Assembly (NCBI GenBank): GCA_019752115.1
Contig: JAIEMN010000022.1
Span: 124,001-188,000, forward strand
Direction of reading: 5' to 3'
DNA from: Gemmatimonadaceae bacterium
GTDB lineage: Bacteria; Gemmatimonadota; Gemmatimonadetes; Gemmatimonadales; Gemmatimonadaceae
Length of the DNA: 64,000 bases
Shown: positions 44,501 through 53,516 of the stretch, piece after piece
Numbering within the stretch: position 1 is the stretch's first letter
Layout: each line of letters begins with the position of its first letter
Notes under the pieces: model-generated
Database searches by the model: none
Seen by the model: only the letters and a program-made list of their open reading frames with translations
Told to the model about the DNA's origin: nothing
Program-made: the position numbers and the translations under genes

Positions 44501-46162
44501 GGCGGGCAGCTCCCGGGCCACAAGGTCACCGAGCTCATCGCGCGCCTGCGTCACTCCACGCCGGGGGTCGGCCTCATTTCGCCGCCGCCGCATCACGACA
44601 TCTACTCCATCGAAGATCTCGCCCAGCTGGTGCACGATCTCAAGACGGTGAACCCGCGGGCGCGGGTGGGCGTCAAGCTCGTGGCAGAAAGCGGCGTGGG
44701 CACGGTGGCGGCCGGTGTGGCCAAGGCGTTCGCCGACTATGTGCTCATTGCCGGCTACAACGGCGGCACGGGCGCGAGCCCGCTGTCGAGCATCAAGCAC
44801 GCCGGCTCCCCGTGGGAGCTCGGCCTGGCCGAAGCGCAGCAGGTGCTCGTGCAGAACGGGCTGCGCCATCGCGTGGAAGTGCGCGTGGACGGTGGTCTCA
44901 AGACCGGCCGTGATGTCATCATCGCCGCGCTGCTCGGCGCCGAGACCTATGGCTTTGGCACGGGGCCGCTGGTGGCGATGGGGTGCGACATGGCGCGGCA
45001 GTGCCATCTCAATACCTGCCCCACGGGCATTGCCACGCAGCGCGAGGATCTGCGGGCCAAGTTCCGCGGCACGCCGGAGCAGGTCATCGCCTACTTCTCG
45101 CGCATTGCCGAAGATGTGCGCACCGAGCTCGCGCTCATGGGCGCGCGCTCCCTGCAGGAGATCATTGGCCAGGTGGAGCGGCTGCAGCGCGCCGAGCGCC
45201 CCGAGCTGCCGCGCAGCACGATGCTCGACCTGTCGCTGGTCCTAGGCGCACCGCGTCGGACCGACGAACCGCGCGTGCGCACGGCAGCGCGCAACGAACG
45301 GCGCGGTCTGCAGGTGCTCGACGAGCGCATCCTCGAGGAAGCGTATCAGACGGTCGCCACCGGCGCGTCGTTCAGCGGGCAGTACGAGATCCGCAATCAC
45401 CATCTGTCGGTGGGTACCCGCCTGGCGGGAGCGCTGGCGGAACGCTTTGGCGATGCCGGGTTGCCGACGGGCACGATGCAGCTGTCGTTCACCGGGAGCG
45501 CCGGTCAGAGCTTTGGCGCCTTCGCGCTACGGGGGATGCGGCTCACGCTCGAAGGCGAGTGCAACGACTACGTGGGCAAGGGGCTCAACGGCGCCGAGAT
45601 CACCGTGCGGCCGTTCCGCAACGCGCGGTATCGCGGCGCGAGTCACCTGAACATGATCCTGGGCAACACCGTGTTGTACGGGGCCACCGACGGGCTGCTG
45701 CTCGCGGCGGGTCAGGCGGGCGATCGCTTTGCGGTGCGCAATTCCGGCGCCTGTGCGGTGGTGGAAGGCGTAGGCAATCACGCCTGCGAGTACATGACGG
45801 GTGGGATCGTGACCGTGCTGGGGCGCGCCGGGCGCAACTTCGGCGCGGGCATGTCCAACGGTGTGGCGTACGTGTTCGACGAATCGGAGACGTTCGCCGG
45901 ACGCCTGAATCACGAGATGGTGCTGCTCGCCGATCTCGACCCCGAAGACACGCAGCTCCTGCAGCAACTGCTGCAGCTGCACATCACGCGGACCGGCAGT
46001 GCGCGCGCGCGCTGGATTCTCGAAGACTGGGAGCACCAGCACATGCGCTGGCGCAAGGTCAAGCCACGCGGGGCGGCGGAGCATGTCACGCGCATCCGCG
46101 AGCACTGGACGCCGCGCATCGCGGCGCTGCTGGAAGAAGAGCTGGGCGCCGCCGCGCACTGA
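41579..46162 (+). CDS. gltB: Glutamate synthase large subunit
   Basis: A 1527-residue enzyme that makes glutamate from glutamine and 2-oxoglutarate. A propeptide of 24 residues precedes Cys25 (ACGVGFIA), the nucleophile exposed after processing. The glutaminase domain, central domain and FMN-binding synthase domain (SAMSLGALSPEAHETLTIAMNR is part of it) follow; the 3Fe-4S cysteines are in CHLNTCPTG with the preceding CDMARQ. The C-terminal beta-helix domain holds many GxGxGxN-like turns. The frame opens earlier, but 41579 fits the family. No small-subunit gene (gltD) is next to it. Confidence 0.96.
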   Translation: MSQHLASGKLSDDHVGSPYAPKDACGVGFIARQSGERTHEVISLALGAAARMAHRGASATDNSADGAGLLTQIPRRLFILAASRLGIHLPADASIAVGMCFLPTQANACEEAMTLVKDVLLGDGLPVLGWRDVPIRPEVLGTSARAAMPAIKQVLVGRPAGADDETWERQLYTARREMEHRALARGLEPFYICSLSCRTVVYKGLLTGHQLGDFFPDLRDPAFESAIAVFHERYATNTMPRWELAQPFRMLAHNGEINTLWGNRNAMAMRGTLLDAPAFGAHAERVREPIRPRGSDSASLDNALELLARAGRSPVHATMMLVPQAWEKFPDVEPAVKAFYEYHQCVIEPWDGPAALAYSDGVQVAVSLDRNGLRPCRYKIRADGMVVAGSEVGIVDFDPRDVVETGKLGPGGVFLVDTAGKRIVRNMAAKREVATRRPYAKWIAQHMATLPTSDGTEPLVRSSDQLRATQMAFGYGHEDLRMVIEPMATTAAEVVWSMGDDAPLAVLSTMTPPLYSFFRQRFAQVTNPPMDSLRESMVMSLRMHLGRRGSPLVEKPAYARMLRIEHPVLLPEEMNSLRNFPQFPSATLDATYNARSRSEALEAALDSLCRRAEMAVRKGARILILSDRKVSADRAPIPMLLALGAVRQHLVRTGLRARVGLVVEVGDAIEQHHMATLFGYGAEAVHPWVAMETVATIFAETHGKADADPDRPGPAAAQSRYRTAVEKGLLKVLAKMGISTLSSYCGAQTFDALGLGSDVIDRCFAGTSSPMGGLSLREISEDVLQRHRRAFTADGAPVATLPDHGRIRFRKEGEVHAWAPQTALTLQQAVGSARASRAGSNPDDAWRTFVDKIEGGAPANVRDLLAIRPATPIPIDEVEPMEAIRTRFISSAMSLGALSPEAHETLTIAMNRMQARSNSGEGGEDPAFYREQGGDRRDSKIKQIASARFGVTTEYLVRAEELEIKVAQGAKPGEGGQLPGHKVTELIARLRHSTPGVGLISPPPHHDIYSIEDLAQLVHDLKTVNPRARVGVKLVAESGVGTVAAGVAKAFADYVLIAGYNGGTGASPLSSIKHAGSPWELGLAEAQQVLVQNGLRHRVEVRVDGGLKTGRDVIIAALLGAETYGFGTGPLVAMGCDMARQCHLNTCPTGIATQREDLRAKFRGTPEQVIAYFSRIAEDVRTELALMGARSLQEIIGQVERLQRAERPELPRSTMLDLSLVLGAPRRTDEPRVRTAARNERRGLQVLDERILEEAYQTVATGASFSGQYEIRNHHLSVGTRLAGALAERFGDAGLPTGTMQLSFTGSAGQSFGAFALRGMRLTLEGECNDYVGKGLNGAEITVRPFRNARYRGASHLNMILGNTVLYGATDGLLLAAGQAGDRFAVRNSGACAVVEGVGNHACEYMTGGIVTVLGRAGRNFGAGMSNGVAYVFDESETFAGRLNHEMVLLADLDPEDTQLLQQLLQLHITRTGSARARWILEDWEHQHMRWRKVKPRGAAEHVTRIREHWTPRIAALLEEELGAAAH

Positions 46163-46189
46163 CGGCAGCTCCCCATCTCGGTTCGTCGA

Positions 46190-47536
46190 TCAGGCCGCGA
46201 GCAATGCCGCGGCCTTTTCGCGTACGTAGGGGTTCCGGTCCTCGAGCAGCTCCTTGAGCAGCGGCACGGCGTGAGAGCGATGCCCACTCGAGAGCGCGGC
46301 CAGCGCCGCCAGTCGCACCTGATGATCATCGAGGGTGCCGTTGGTCTTCCGGGCAAAGGCCTCGAGCCGGGCGCGGGCGCGCGGCGTGTGGATGTGCGCC
46401 AGCGCGGCGACCATCTCGAGGCGGTACTCCAGCGGATTCTCTTCCTCGAGCGCCATCAACACGCGCGACGGCAGCGGGGCGCTGTCCGGTGACGCGAACA
46501 CCAGCGCGAGCGCGCGATTGCGCACTTCGATCGACGGATCGAACAGCACCGACTCGAGCCGCGCGAGGGCCAGTGGACCGCCGATCTGCCCCAACGCCAC
46601 GACGGCGGCGATGCGCACGCGCTGGTCTTCGTAGCGCAGCAGCTTGCCAAGCTCCGAGATCATGTCCGGATCGCGCGACTCGCCCATGAGTCCGGCCGCG
46701 TTGCGCACCACGTACCAGCGCTGGTCGTGCGCGTGTTCGCGGGCCACCACGCCAATGCCGGCGAGGGTCGCCGCCAGATCGTAGAGGAAGCGCCGCTCGG
46801 AGGTGTCGGTGGCGGCCACGAGCTGGGCGAAGACGGCGCGGGCGCCGGTGACCCCCGCGCGATCCAGCAGCGCATGCGCGTCATCGTACGTGATCGCCGC
46901 TTCGAGGAGCTGCTCCACCACCAGGTGGAGCACCTCCGGCGTCGCCGCCCGCGCGAAGGCGGAGCCGGTGAGCGCCAGCAGCAGCTGACACACCGTGCGC
47001 CCATCGCCGCGATGCAGGGCCAGTGCGAGCTCGTCTTCGAGCGCCGGCGACGGTGTATCGGCCGGGGCCGCGTCCGCCGGCTCGGGGGCCGATGCCGCCG
47101 ACGGCGCGGCGGGTGCCGGCGTGTCCACCGCCTTCATGCCCAGCGGAGTGGGGCGCAGCTTGGCGCCAAAGGCACGCAGCCGCACGTTCCAGATCGACAG
47201 CGCTTCGGCGGTTTCCACGATGCTCCCCGCCACGATCGACGGTGTGCCCGACAGAATCCCGGCGAGCTTGAGAAACTCGGTCTCGGTGACGGTCGTCGCG
47301 ATGTCCATCGCCTCGATGCCGTGCGCGTGCATCGTGTCCTGCAGCAGCCGGCTCGCCATGCCCACGCTGTCCGCGCGCTCGCTGTCCAGCGTCGCGGCGC
47401 GAATAGTGACCGAGCCCACGCGCGCGAGGGCGCACAGTCGCGCCACACTCGCGAGCACATCGGACATGGGCGCCTTGTCTCGGAGCTGCTGGATCAGCAG
47501 CCCGAGCGCCGCGGCGTAGACGAGGTCGAGGGACAT
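46190..47536 (-). CDS. HEAT-repeat protein
   Basis: A 448-residue protein of unknown function. The N-terminal 130 residues are helical and unrecognised. A Pro/Ala/Ser linker (about 135-165) follows, then helical repeats; the last 200 residues carry clear HEAT units (WYVVRNAAGLMGE, RVRIAAVVALGQIGG, EVRNRALALVFAS, QVRLAALAALSSG, YVREKAAALLAA). Such scaffolds bind other proteins. It lies convergent to gltB with 27 bases between the stops and has no partner gene on its strand close by. Confidence 0.8.
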   Translation of the reverse strand: MSLDLVYAAALGLLIQQLRDKAPMSDVLASVARLCALARVGSVTIRAATLDSERADSVGMASRLLQDTMHAHGIEAMDIATTVTETEFLKLAGILSGTPSIVAGSIVETAEALSIWNVRLRAFGAKLRPTPLGMKAVDTPAPAAPSAASAPEPADAAPADTPSPALEDELALALHRGDGRTVCQLLLALTGSAFARAATPEVLHLVVEQLLEAAITYDDAHALLDRAGVTGARAVFAQLVAATDTSERRFLYDLAATLAGIGVVAREHAHDQRWYVVRNAAGLMGESRDPDMISELGKLLRYEDQRVRIAAVVALGQIGGPLALARLESVLFDPSIEVRNRALALVFASPDSAPLPSRVLMALEEENPLEYRLEMVAALAHIHTPRARARLEAFARKTNGTLDDHQVRLAALAALSSGHRSHAVPLLKELLEDRNPYVREKAAALLAA

Positions 47537-47584
47537 GGCTTCACTCCGTCGTGAAGATCTGGGGCCCCGGACTACCCGAAGGCG

Positions 47585-47614
47585 CGAAGAGGGGACGATT
47601 TCGTCCCCTCTTCG
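47585..47614 (-). terminator. 14-bp hairpin after the outer-membrane barrel gene
   Basis: A perfect inverted repeat (arms 47585-47598 and 47601-47614, 2-base centre) lies 43 bases past the minus-strand stop at 47657, in the gap before the HEAT-repeat gene. No long T-run follows. It is the likely end of the barrel transcript. Confidence 0.6.
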
Positions 47615-47656
47615 GTCATTCCGCGGCTGAGAAGGCCCGTCCCGCCCCGCCAGGGC

Positions 47657-50269
47657 TCAGAGTGGGGCCCCGAGGTAGATGTCCGTGCGCCAGCGCTTGG
47701 CCGGGTTGAGGCCACGGGCGAAATCGACCCGCAGCAGCCCGTCCAGGAAGCCGAAGCCCACCCCGGCCCCCCGCTGCATCATCCCCTGCCCGAACGCGCT
47801 CCGGCTCCCCGCCCACCCCATGTCGTAGAACACGATCGGCCGCGCAAAGCCCTGCCGCGTCCCGAGTTCGGCCCGGCTGTACCAGAAGGCATTGCCATTC
47901 TGGGTGCCCGGAAACTGGCCGCGCACGGTGCGCAGCCCGCCCAGGAACCAGTTCCGCTGGATCGGCAGGCGCCCTGCCGAGCTGCCGGCCGAGCCGGTGA
48001 GCGCGAAGGAGGCGCGCCGCCCGAGCCCGTGCGAGACGGTCGTCTCCAGCGACCCGCGCGCATACTCGAACGTGCCCGTGGCCGCCTCGGCGCGGGTAAT
48101 CCCAACCAGCCGCCAGCCGCGCGGCTGGTCGAGCAGCGTACGCGCCCACGTCAGATCCACGCCGGTGAACGTGCTCGGCTCCGCGATGATGTTCGGGGCA
48201 AAGCGCCGGTCCCCAAAGGCGCGGGCAAACGAGAAGGTGTTCACCACGCCAGTATCGCCGGCGGTCCACTGCCGCTCGATGAACAGGCGGTAGTCGAGCG
48301 ACCCCTTTCGCTGTTCGCGATGTTCGCCAAGGGAGGCCCCCATGGCGCGGTAGTAGAACCCTTCGTCACGGCCATAGAGGAGCGCCGGCAGCGACGGCCC
48401 GAAGCTGAGCGCGCCGGCCCAGTCGGGATTCGTGGCCGAGAGGCGATGATACCCGGTGAGGCTGACCGTGCGGAGCCCGGTGCCGCGCGCGAGGGTCAAC
48501 TCACCATTGGCGTGCAGATCAGCAAAGCCGAAGCGCCCGACGCCGGTGAGGGTGTAGCCGGCCCCAAGCACCTGCTTCACTTCCGCTCCAACGGACAGCC
48601 CTTCGATGCGATTGTAGCGCATGAGATCGGAGCCCACGCGCACCTTGGGCAGTTGCGGCGCCCACGGCGTCTGCAGGGACATCCCGAGCGCATCGACGAG
48701 CCGTTCGGCGCTCGCCATGTCGAAGACGTCCGCATCACTTGCATCGAGCGCGGGCAGTGCCGGCGACTTGCCCAGTCGATCCATGTCGCACGGCAGGTCA
48801 TAGGCGATGCGCACGGCGCCCTCGTAGCGCTCCTCGACGCGCGTCCACACGCTGTCCTTCGAACACTGCCGGAGCTTGGAGGTCCCGTAGCGGCGACGCT
48901 CGATGGAATCGCGCTGCGCCGGCGTCTTCTTGCGGTCCGACGAGCTGACCGTGACCTCGACGCCGGTGTTGTCGAGATCCACCGCCAGGCTGTCGGCCTT
49001 CGCCGAATCCTTCGCGGCGAACCGATTGCGGGCGGGCGGCAACGCCGGCAGCGTGAAGTCGCCGTCGACATCATCGTAGCTGAACTTCTCGTCGAAGCGC
49101 ACCGGAATGCGCATGAACATCGCTTCGGCGTTCGCCGTGGCGCTGTGCATGCGGGGGAGCCAGAACTTCCCCTTGTAGAGCGCGTACTCCACGGTGATCG
49201 CATCGAGGCTGGCCTTCATCGGGCGGAACGTGGCGGTCACCCAGGCCGGTGGCTTGTCGTCGGGATTCTGCCCCTGAAACTTCTCGAGGCGCGCGCGCTC
49301 GATACTGTCCTTGACGTACACGTCGCGCGGCAGACGGGCACGCAACAGCGAATCCCGCACCGGGCGCATCGCGAGCCGCTCGGCGACATCCTTCTCGGTT
49401 TCCTCGTCGGCAACGCTCCAGATGTCGATCTCCGACGCCATGCGATACGCCGCACGCACGAGCTGGCCGCCATCGGCGTCGAACCAGAACGACCCCACGA
49501 ACGACCGCCACTCCGGCTTGCGCGCCGCAATGCGCAGTTCGCGCAGGCGGATGACTTTGCCGTCAGGGAGCGTGATATCGGCCGAGTCGCCCGTCTGGTA
49601 CCGATAGAAACGTTCGGCGCCGCGCGCCAGCGGATGAATCATCTCGCGCTCGTCCACCTCGGTCTTCACCATGCCGAAATCGGACGACGGGAACCACAAT
49701 TGCTCGCGACCCGGGAAGTACGGAATGGAGACGGCGCTCACGAAGTCGCCACCCGTCTCGCCGCCCATGGGCACCACCATGCGCGAGCCAATCGGGCGGA
49801 CCCGGACGCCCACATCGCGGCGCCAGGAGATCTCGGCGACGTTGTCTCCTCGGAAGAGCAGCTTTTCGAACCCCAACCGGCGGGCGCCGAGCCCAACCGA
49901 CATCCGCTGCGTCGTGGTAGCCCGGTACGCCTTGAGCGCGCTGTCCTGCCGCTCGCGGGCCGCCCGCGCGCGGTCGAAGATCACACGCGCCTCCGGCGAG
50001 GCGAATGCCGTGGTCGCCGCTTCAGCCGTGCGGGTGGCCCGCTCGACGCTGTCCCCCGCGGTCCGGCGACGCGAGATGGAGCGGGCGTCACGTGACGCCT
50101 CGCGGATGGCGCGACGCTCGTCGGCGGTGAGGGTATCGCGCTTGGGCGTTCCCGCCGTGGCCTTCGCCGGAGCCGGCGGGGCCTTGGGGGGCTGCGGAGC
50201 TTGGGCGGCCGCCAGATGCCCGGCGGACACCACCGAGCAGACCGCGAGCAGGACAAAGGGACGACGCAT
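47657..50269 (-). CDS. Outer-membrane protein with C-terminal Omp85-like barrel
   Basis: An 870-residue exported protein. A signal peptide ends near SAGHLAAAQ. The first 500 residues form a charged, beta-rich periplasmic part with no clear family match but a recurring carboxypeptidase-regulatory style. The last 330 residues are amphipathic strands and include FLGGLRTVRGQFPG, like the conserved VRG(F/Y) loop of Omp85/BamA/TpsB barrels, and a final strand ending in an aromatic/Leu pattern. It may insert or export proteins at the outer membrane. The ATG at 50269 starts the signal peptide; the longer frame is spurious. Confidence 0.72.
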   Translation of the reverse strand: MRRPFVLLAVCSVVSAGHLAAAQAPQPPKAPPAPAKATAGTPKRDTLTADERRAIREASRDARSISRRRTAGDSVERATRTAEAATTAFASPEARVIFDRARAARERQDSALKAYRATTTQRMSVGLGARRLGFEKLLFRGDNVAEISWRRDVGVRVRPIGSRMVVPMGGETGGDFVSAVSIPYFPGREQLWFPSSDFGMVKTEVDEREMIHPLARGAERFYRYQTGDSADITLPDGKVIRLRELRIAARKPEWRSFVGSFWFDADGGQLVRAAYRMASEIDIWSVADEETEKDVAERLAMRPVRDSLLRARLPRDVYVKDSIERARLEKFQGQNPDDKPPAWVTATFRPMKASLDAITVEYALYKGKFWLPRMHSATANAEAMFMRIPVRFDEKFSYDDVDGDFTLPALPPARNRFAAKDSAKADSLAVDLDNTGVEVTVSSSDRKKTPAQRDSIERRRYGTSKLRQCSKDSVWTRVEERYEGAVRIAYDLPCDMDRLGKSPALPALDASDADVFDMASAERLVDALGMSLQTPWAPQLPKVRVGSDLMRYNRIEGLSVGAEVKQVLGAGYTLTGVGRFGFADLHANGELTLARGTGLRTVSLTGYHRLSATNPDWAGALSFGPSLPALLYGRDEGFYYRAMGASLGEHREQRKGSLDYRLFIERQWTAGDTGVVNTFSFARAFGDRRFAPNIIAEPSTFTGVDLTWARTLLDQPRGWRLVGITRAEAATGTFEYARGSLETTVSHGLGRRASFALTGSAGSSAGRLPIQRNWFLGGLRTVRGQFPGTQNGNAFWYSRAELGTRQGFARPIVFYDMGWAGSRSAFGQGMMQRGAGVGFGFLDGLLRVDFARGLNPAKRWRTDIYLGAPL

Positions 50270-50408
50270 ACGGGAACGAAAGCAGGGGAAGGACCTTCGG
50301 GGCAACGAGGGCCCGTACGCGACGGCGGCGCGAGCGGTTTCTCCCCGATGGGCGTAACTTCGGAAGGTTCGACCCCCGGATGATCGCCAACGTTTCAGGA
50401 GACCGGCC

Positions 50409-52088
50409 GTGCCCTTTGCCCCTGCCCTTTCCCGCTGGACCCGCCGTGCGGGTCTCGCCGCCTCCCTCGCGGCGCTTCCCGCCACCCCGCTCGCCCTCCC
50501 GGCGCAGGCCGCGGCCCAGCCAGCAACAGCCGCCGCCGATCCGCGCCTCGAGAAGCTGAAGGCCGAAGCGCTGCAGATGGTGGAGGCGCGCTCCAAGCAG
50601 GTGCAGGAAATCGTGGACATGCTCTTCTCCTTCCAGGAACTCGGCTTCCAGGAATTCGAGACGCAGAAGTACATCACCACGCTGCTGGCCAAGGAAGGGT
50701 TCACGATCGAGAAGGGCGTCGCCGGCATGCCGAGCGCGTGGACGGCGAAGTGGAGCTACGGGACCGGCAAGCCGGAGATCTCGCTGGGCTCGGACGTGGA
50801 CGGCATCCCGCAGGCCAGCAACAAGCCGGGCGTGGGCTACAAGGATCCGATGATCACCGGCGGCCCGGGGCATGGCGAAGGGCACAACTCCGGGCAGGCC
50901 GTGAACATCGTGGCCGCGATTGTCGTGAAGCAGCTCATGATGCGCGACAAGATCAACGGCACAATCCTGCTCTGGCCGGGCATCGCCGAAGAGCAGATGG
51001 CCGGCAAGGCGTTCCTCGTGCGCGCGGGCATCTTCAAGAACACCGACGTGACGCTCTTCACGCACGTCGGCAATGATCTGGGCGTGTCGTACGGCCCGAG
51101 CGGCTCGAGCGCGCTGATCTCGGCTGAATTCAAGTTCCGTGGCGAAAGCGCGCACGCCGCCGGGGCGCCATGGAGCGGCCGCTCGGCGCTCGACGCCGCG
51201 ATGCTCATGGGCACGGGCTGGGAATATCGCCGTGAGCACCTGCGCCTCGCGCAGCGCTCGCACTATGTCATCAAGGACGGCGGCGACCAGCCGAACGTGG
51301 TGCCCAGCACGGCGAGCATCTGGTTCTACTTCCGCGAGGAAGACTACCCGCGCACGATGGCGCTCTTCGAGATCGGCAAGCAGATCGCGGCCGGCGCGGC
51401 CATGATGACGAACACCAAGCTCGACACGGTGAACATTCTGGGCAGCGGCTGGAGCGGCCATTTCAGCAAGCCGATCGCCGAAGCGATGCACGCCAACATC
51501 CAGGTGGTGGGCATGCCCAAGTGGGACGACAAGGACCAGACGATCGCCAAGGGCATTCAGGCCGAACTCGGCAATCCGGCGTTCGGGTTGGCGAACGATG
51601 TGAACAAGCAGCTCCGCGGTGGCGATACCCGTGCCTTCACGGGCGGTGGCTCGGACGACATCGGCGACGTGTCGTGGAATGTGCCGACGGTGACGCTGCG
51701 CTATCCGTCGAACATTCCGGGGCTGCCGGGGCACAACTGGGCGAACGCCATATCGATGGCCACGCCGATCGCCCACAAGGGCGCGCTCGCTGGGGCGAAG
51801 GTGCAGGCGATGACGATGCTCGACATCTTCCTGACGCCCAAGGTCGTGGCGGACGCGTGGGATTACTTCAAAAACGTCCAGACGAAGGACGTGAAGTACC
51901 AGCCATTCATCCGGCCCTCGGACATGCCGCCCACGTATCTGAACGCCGAGATCATGGCGCGCTTCCGCGAGCAGCAGAAGAAGTTCTACTACGATCCGAC
52001 GAAGTATAAGACGTACCTGGAGCAGCTCGGGATCGAGTACCCGACGGTGCGGCCGCAGGTGACGAAGCCGAAGGGGAACAACAATTAA
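50409..52088 (+). CDS. Exported M20 amidohydrolase, aminobenzoyl-glutamate hydrolase AbgB-like
   Basis: A 559-residue peptidase. An Ala-rich signal region (residues 10-40) is followed by the M20 fold: FSFQELGFQEFETQKY, SDVDGIPQ, GHGEGHNSG and the Glu pair in GIAEEQMAGK. The dimerisation domain has RGESAHAAGAPWSG. These features match AbgB-type carboxypeptidases cleaving p-aminobenzoyl-glutamate or other N-acyl amino acids. It starts at a GTG with AGGAGA upstream. A second M20 gene follows across a long hairpin repeat. Confidence 0.9.
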   Translation: MPFAPALSRWTRRAGLAASLAALPATPLALPAQAAAQPATAAADPRLEKLKAEALQMVEARSKQVQEIVDMLFSFQELGFQEFETQKYITTLLAKEGFTIEKGVAGMPSAWTAKWSYGTGKPEISLGSDVDGIPQASNKPGVGYKDPMITGGPGHGEGHNSGQAVNIVAAIVVKQLMMRDKINGTILLWPGIAEEQMAGKAFLVRAGIFKNTDVTLFTHVGNDLGVSYGPSGSSALISAEFKFRGESAHAAGAPWSGRSALDAAMLMGTGWEYRREHLRLAQRSHYVIKDGGDQPNVVPSTASIWFYFREEDYPRTMALFEIGKQIAAGAAMMTNTKLDTVNILGSGWSGHFSKPIAEAMHANIQVVGMPKWDDKDQTIAKGIQAELGNPAFGLANDVNKQLRGGDTRAFTGGGSDDIGDVSWNVPTVTLRYPSNIPGLPGHNWANAISMATPIAHKGALAGAKVQAMTMLDIFLTPKVVADAWDYFKNVQTKDVKYQPFIRPSDMPPTYLNAEIMARFREQQKKFYYDPTKYKTYLEQLGIEYPTVRPQVTKPKGNNN

Positions 52089-52092
52089 CTCA

Positions 52093-52169
52093 CAACTCAT
52101 GACCTAAAGCTCGGAACCCTGAACTGATCGGTTTTGTGTTTCGGGTTTTAGGTCGTGGGTTCTGGGTTT
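52093..52169. repeat. Long imperfect hairpin repeat, copy 1
   Basis: Between the two M20 genes lies an imperfect inverted repeat with arms of about 32-38 bases around the loop TGATCG (52125-52130). Bases 52101-52133 match copy 2 (56478-56510) at 28 of 33 positions, so the two are members of one dispersed family. The right arm ends 17 bases before the next ATG (52187) and may act as an attenuator. Confidence 0.7.
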
Positions 52170-52186
52170 GCTTCAGACCACGGACT

Positions 52187-53503
52187 ATGAAGACGCTCAG
52201 ACACTCCCTCGCCACGCTCCTGCTCGCGGCGGCGCCCTTCGCCGCCCAGCAATCCCCGTTCGATCCCGCGCTCGCCGCCGAGATCGACAAACGCACCGCC
52301 GCGATTGCCGACAAGATCACGGCCTGGCGGCACGACATTCACCAGCACCCCGAACTCGGCTACCAGGAGAAGCGCACCGCGGCGCTCGTCGCGGCGCATC
52401 TCAAGTCGCTCGGGCTCGAGGTGCAGGAGAATGTCGGCGGCATTCCTGGGGTGATTGGCATCCTCAAGGGGGGCAAGCCGGGGCCGACCGTGGCGCTGCG
52501 TGCCGACATGGATGCGCTGCCGGTCGCCGAGCAGGTGGATGTGCCGTTCAAGAGCACGGTGCGCACCGTCTACAACGGCGTCGAGACCGGGATCATGCAC
52601 GCCTGCGGCCATGACATGCACACGGCCATGCTCATGGGCACGGCCGAAGTGCTCGCCGGCATGAAGGCCAAGATCCCGGGCACGGTGAAGTTCATGTTCC
52701 AGCCCGCCGAGGAAGTGCCGCCCAATGGTGGGGCGAAGGCGATGATCGAGTCCGGGGCGATGAACGGCGTGGACGGCGTGTTCGGCCTGCACGTGGGGCC
52801 GGGCCCGAGCGGCACGCTGTCGTATCGCAGCGGGTCGATCACCGCCGCCGCCGACAGCTGGAAGATCATCGTGCGCGGCAAGCAGGGGCATGGCGCGATG
52901 CCGTCGAACGCGGTGGACCCGATCGTCGCCAGCGCGGAGATTGTGAGTGCGCTTCAGACGATCGTGTCGCGCTCGCTCGATCTCACAGCAGGTCCGGCGG
53001 TCGTCACGGTGGGCGCCATTCACGGCGGCCTGCGCGAGAACATCATCCCCGACTCGGTGTGGATGATCGGTACCATCCGCACCTTCGACGCCAAGTCGCG
53101 GCAGGTGATCGGCGAAAAGATGAAGCTCATCGCGCAGAAGATCGCCGAAGCGAACGGCGCGACCGCGGAAGTGCACGTGGACCTGGGCTACAGCAGCACG
53201 AACAACAACGTGGCGATGGTCTCGCGGTTTTCGCCGGCGCTCAAGCGCGTGGCGAACGGCAAGGCGTTCGAGTCCAAGGGGCCGAGCATGGCCGGTGAGG
53301 ATTTCTCGCGCTTCGCCGACAAGGCACCGGGGTTCTTCTTCAACCTGGCCGTGACGCCGCCGAACGTGGATCTGTTCAACGTGGCGTCGAACCACTCGCC
53401 GCTCTTCCAGGGCGATGATGCGGCGCTGCCGGTTGGCACGCGCGCGCTGGCCAACGTGGCGCTGGAGTTCCTGACGAGTGGCGGGATTCCGAAGACGCCC
53501 TGA
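52187..53503 (+). CDS. Exported M20D amidohydrolase (hippurate/N-acyl amino acid hydrolase)
   Basis: A 438-residue enzyme. A short signal peptide (ending PFAAQQ) is followed by RHDIHQHPELGYQE, RADMDALPV, HACGHDMHTAML and FQPAEEVPPNGG, the classic M20D metal and catalytic motifs (Cys, His and Glu ligands). The ending GEDFSRFADKAPGFFF supplies the last histidine-region loop. It hydrolyses N-acyl amino acids or related amides outside the cytoplasm. The ATG at 52187 opens the signal peptide; the longer frame begins in the hairpin repeat. Confidence 0.93.
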   Translation: MKTLRHSLATLLLAAAPFAAQQSPFDPALAAEIDKRTAAIADKITAWRHDIHQHPELGYQEKRTAALVAAHLKSLGLEVQENVGGIPGVIGILKGGKPGPTVALRADMDALPVAEQVDVPFKSTVRTVYNGVETGIMHACGHDMHTAMLMGTAEVLAGMKAKIPGTVKFMFQPAEEVPPNGGAKAMIESGAMNGVDGVFGLHVGPGPSGTLSYRSGSITAAADSWKIIVRGKQGHGAMPSNAVDPIVASAEIVSALQTIVSRSLDLTAGPAVVTVGAIHGGLRENIIPDSVWMIGTIRTFDAKSRQVIGEKMKLIAQKIAEANGATAEVHVDLGYSSTNNNVAMVSRFSPALKRVANGKAFESKGPSMAGEDFSRFADKAPGFFFNLAVTPPNVDLFNVASNHSPLFQGDDAALPVGTRALANVALEFLTSGGIPKTP

Positions 53504-53516
53504 GTTGGACTAAAGG

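Noticed and set aside
48029-50095. A 688-codon plus-strand open frame opposite the outer-membrane barrel gene
   Set aside because: No start signal, no recognisable motif, and composition mirrors the barrel gene.
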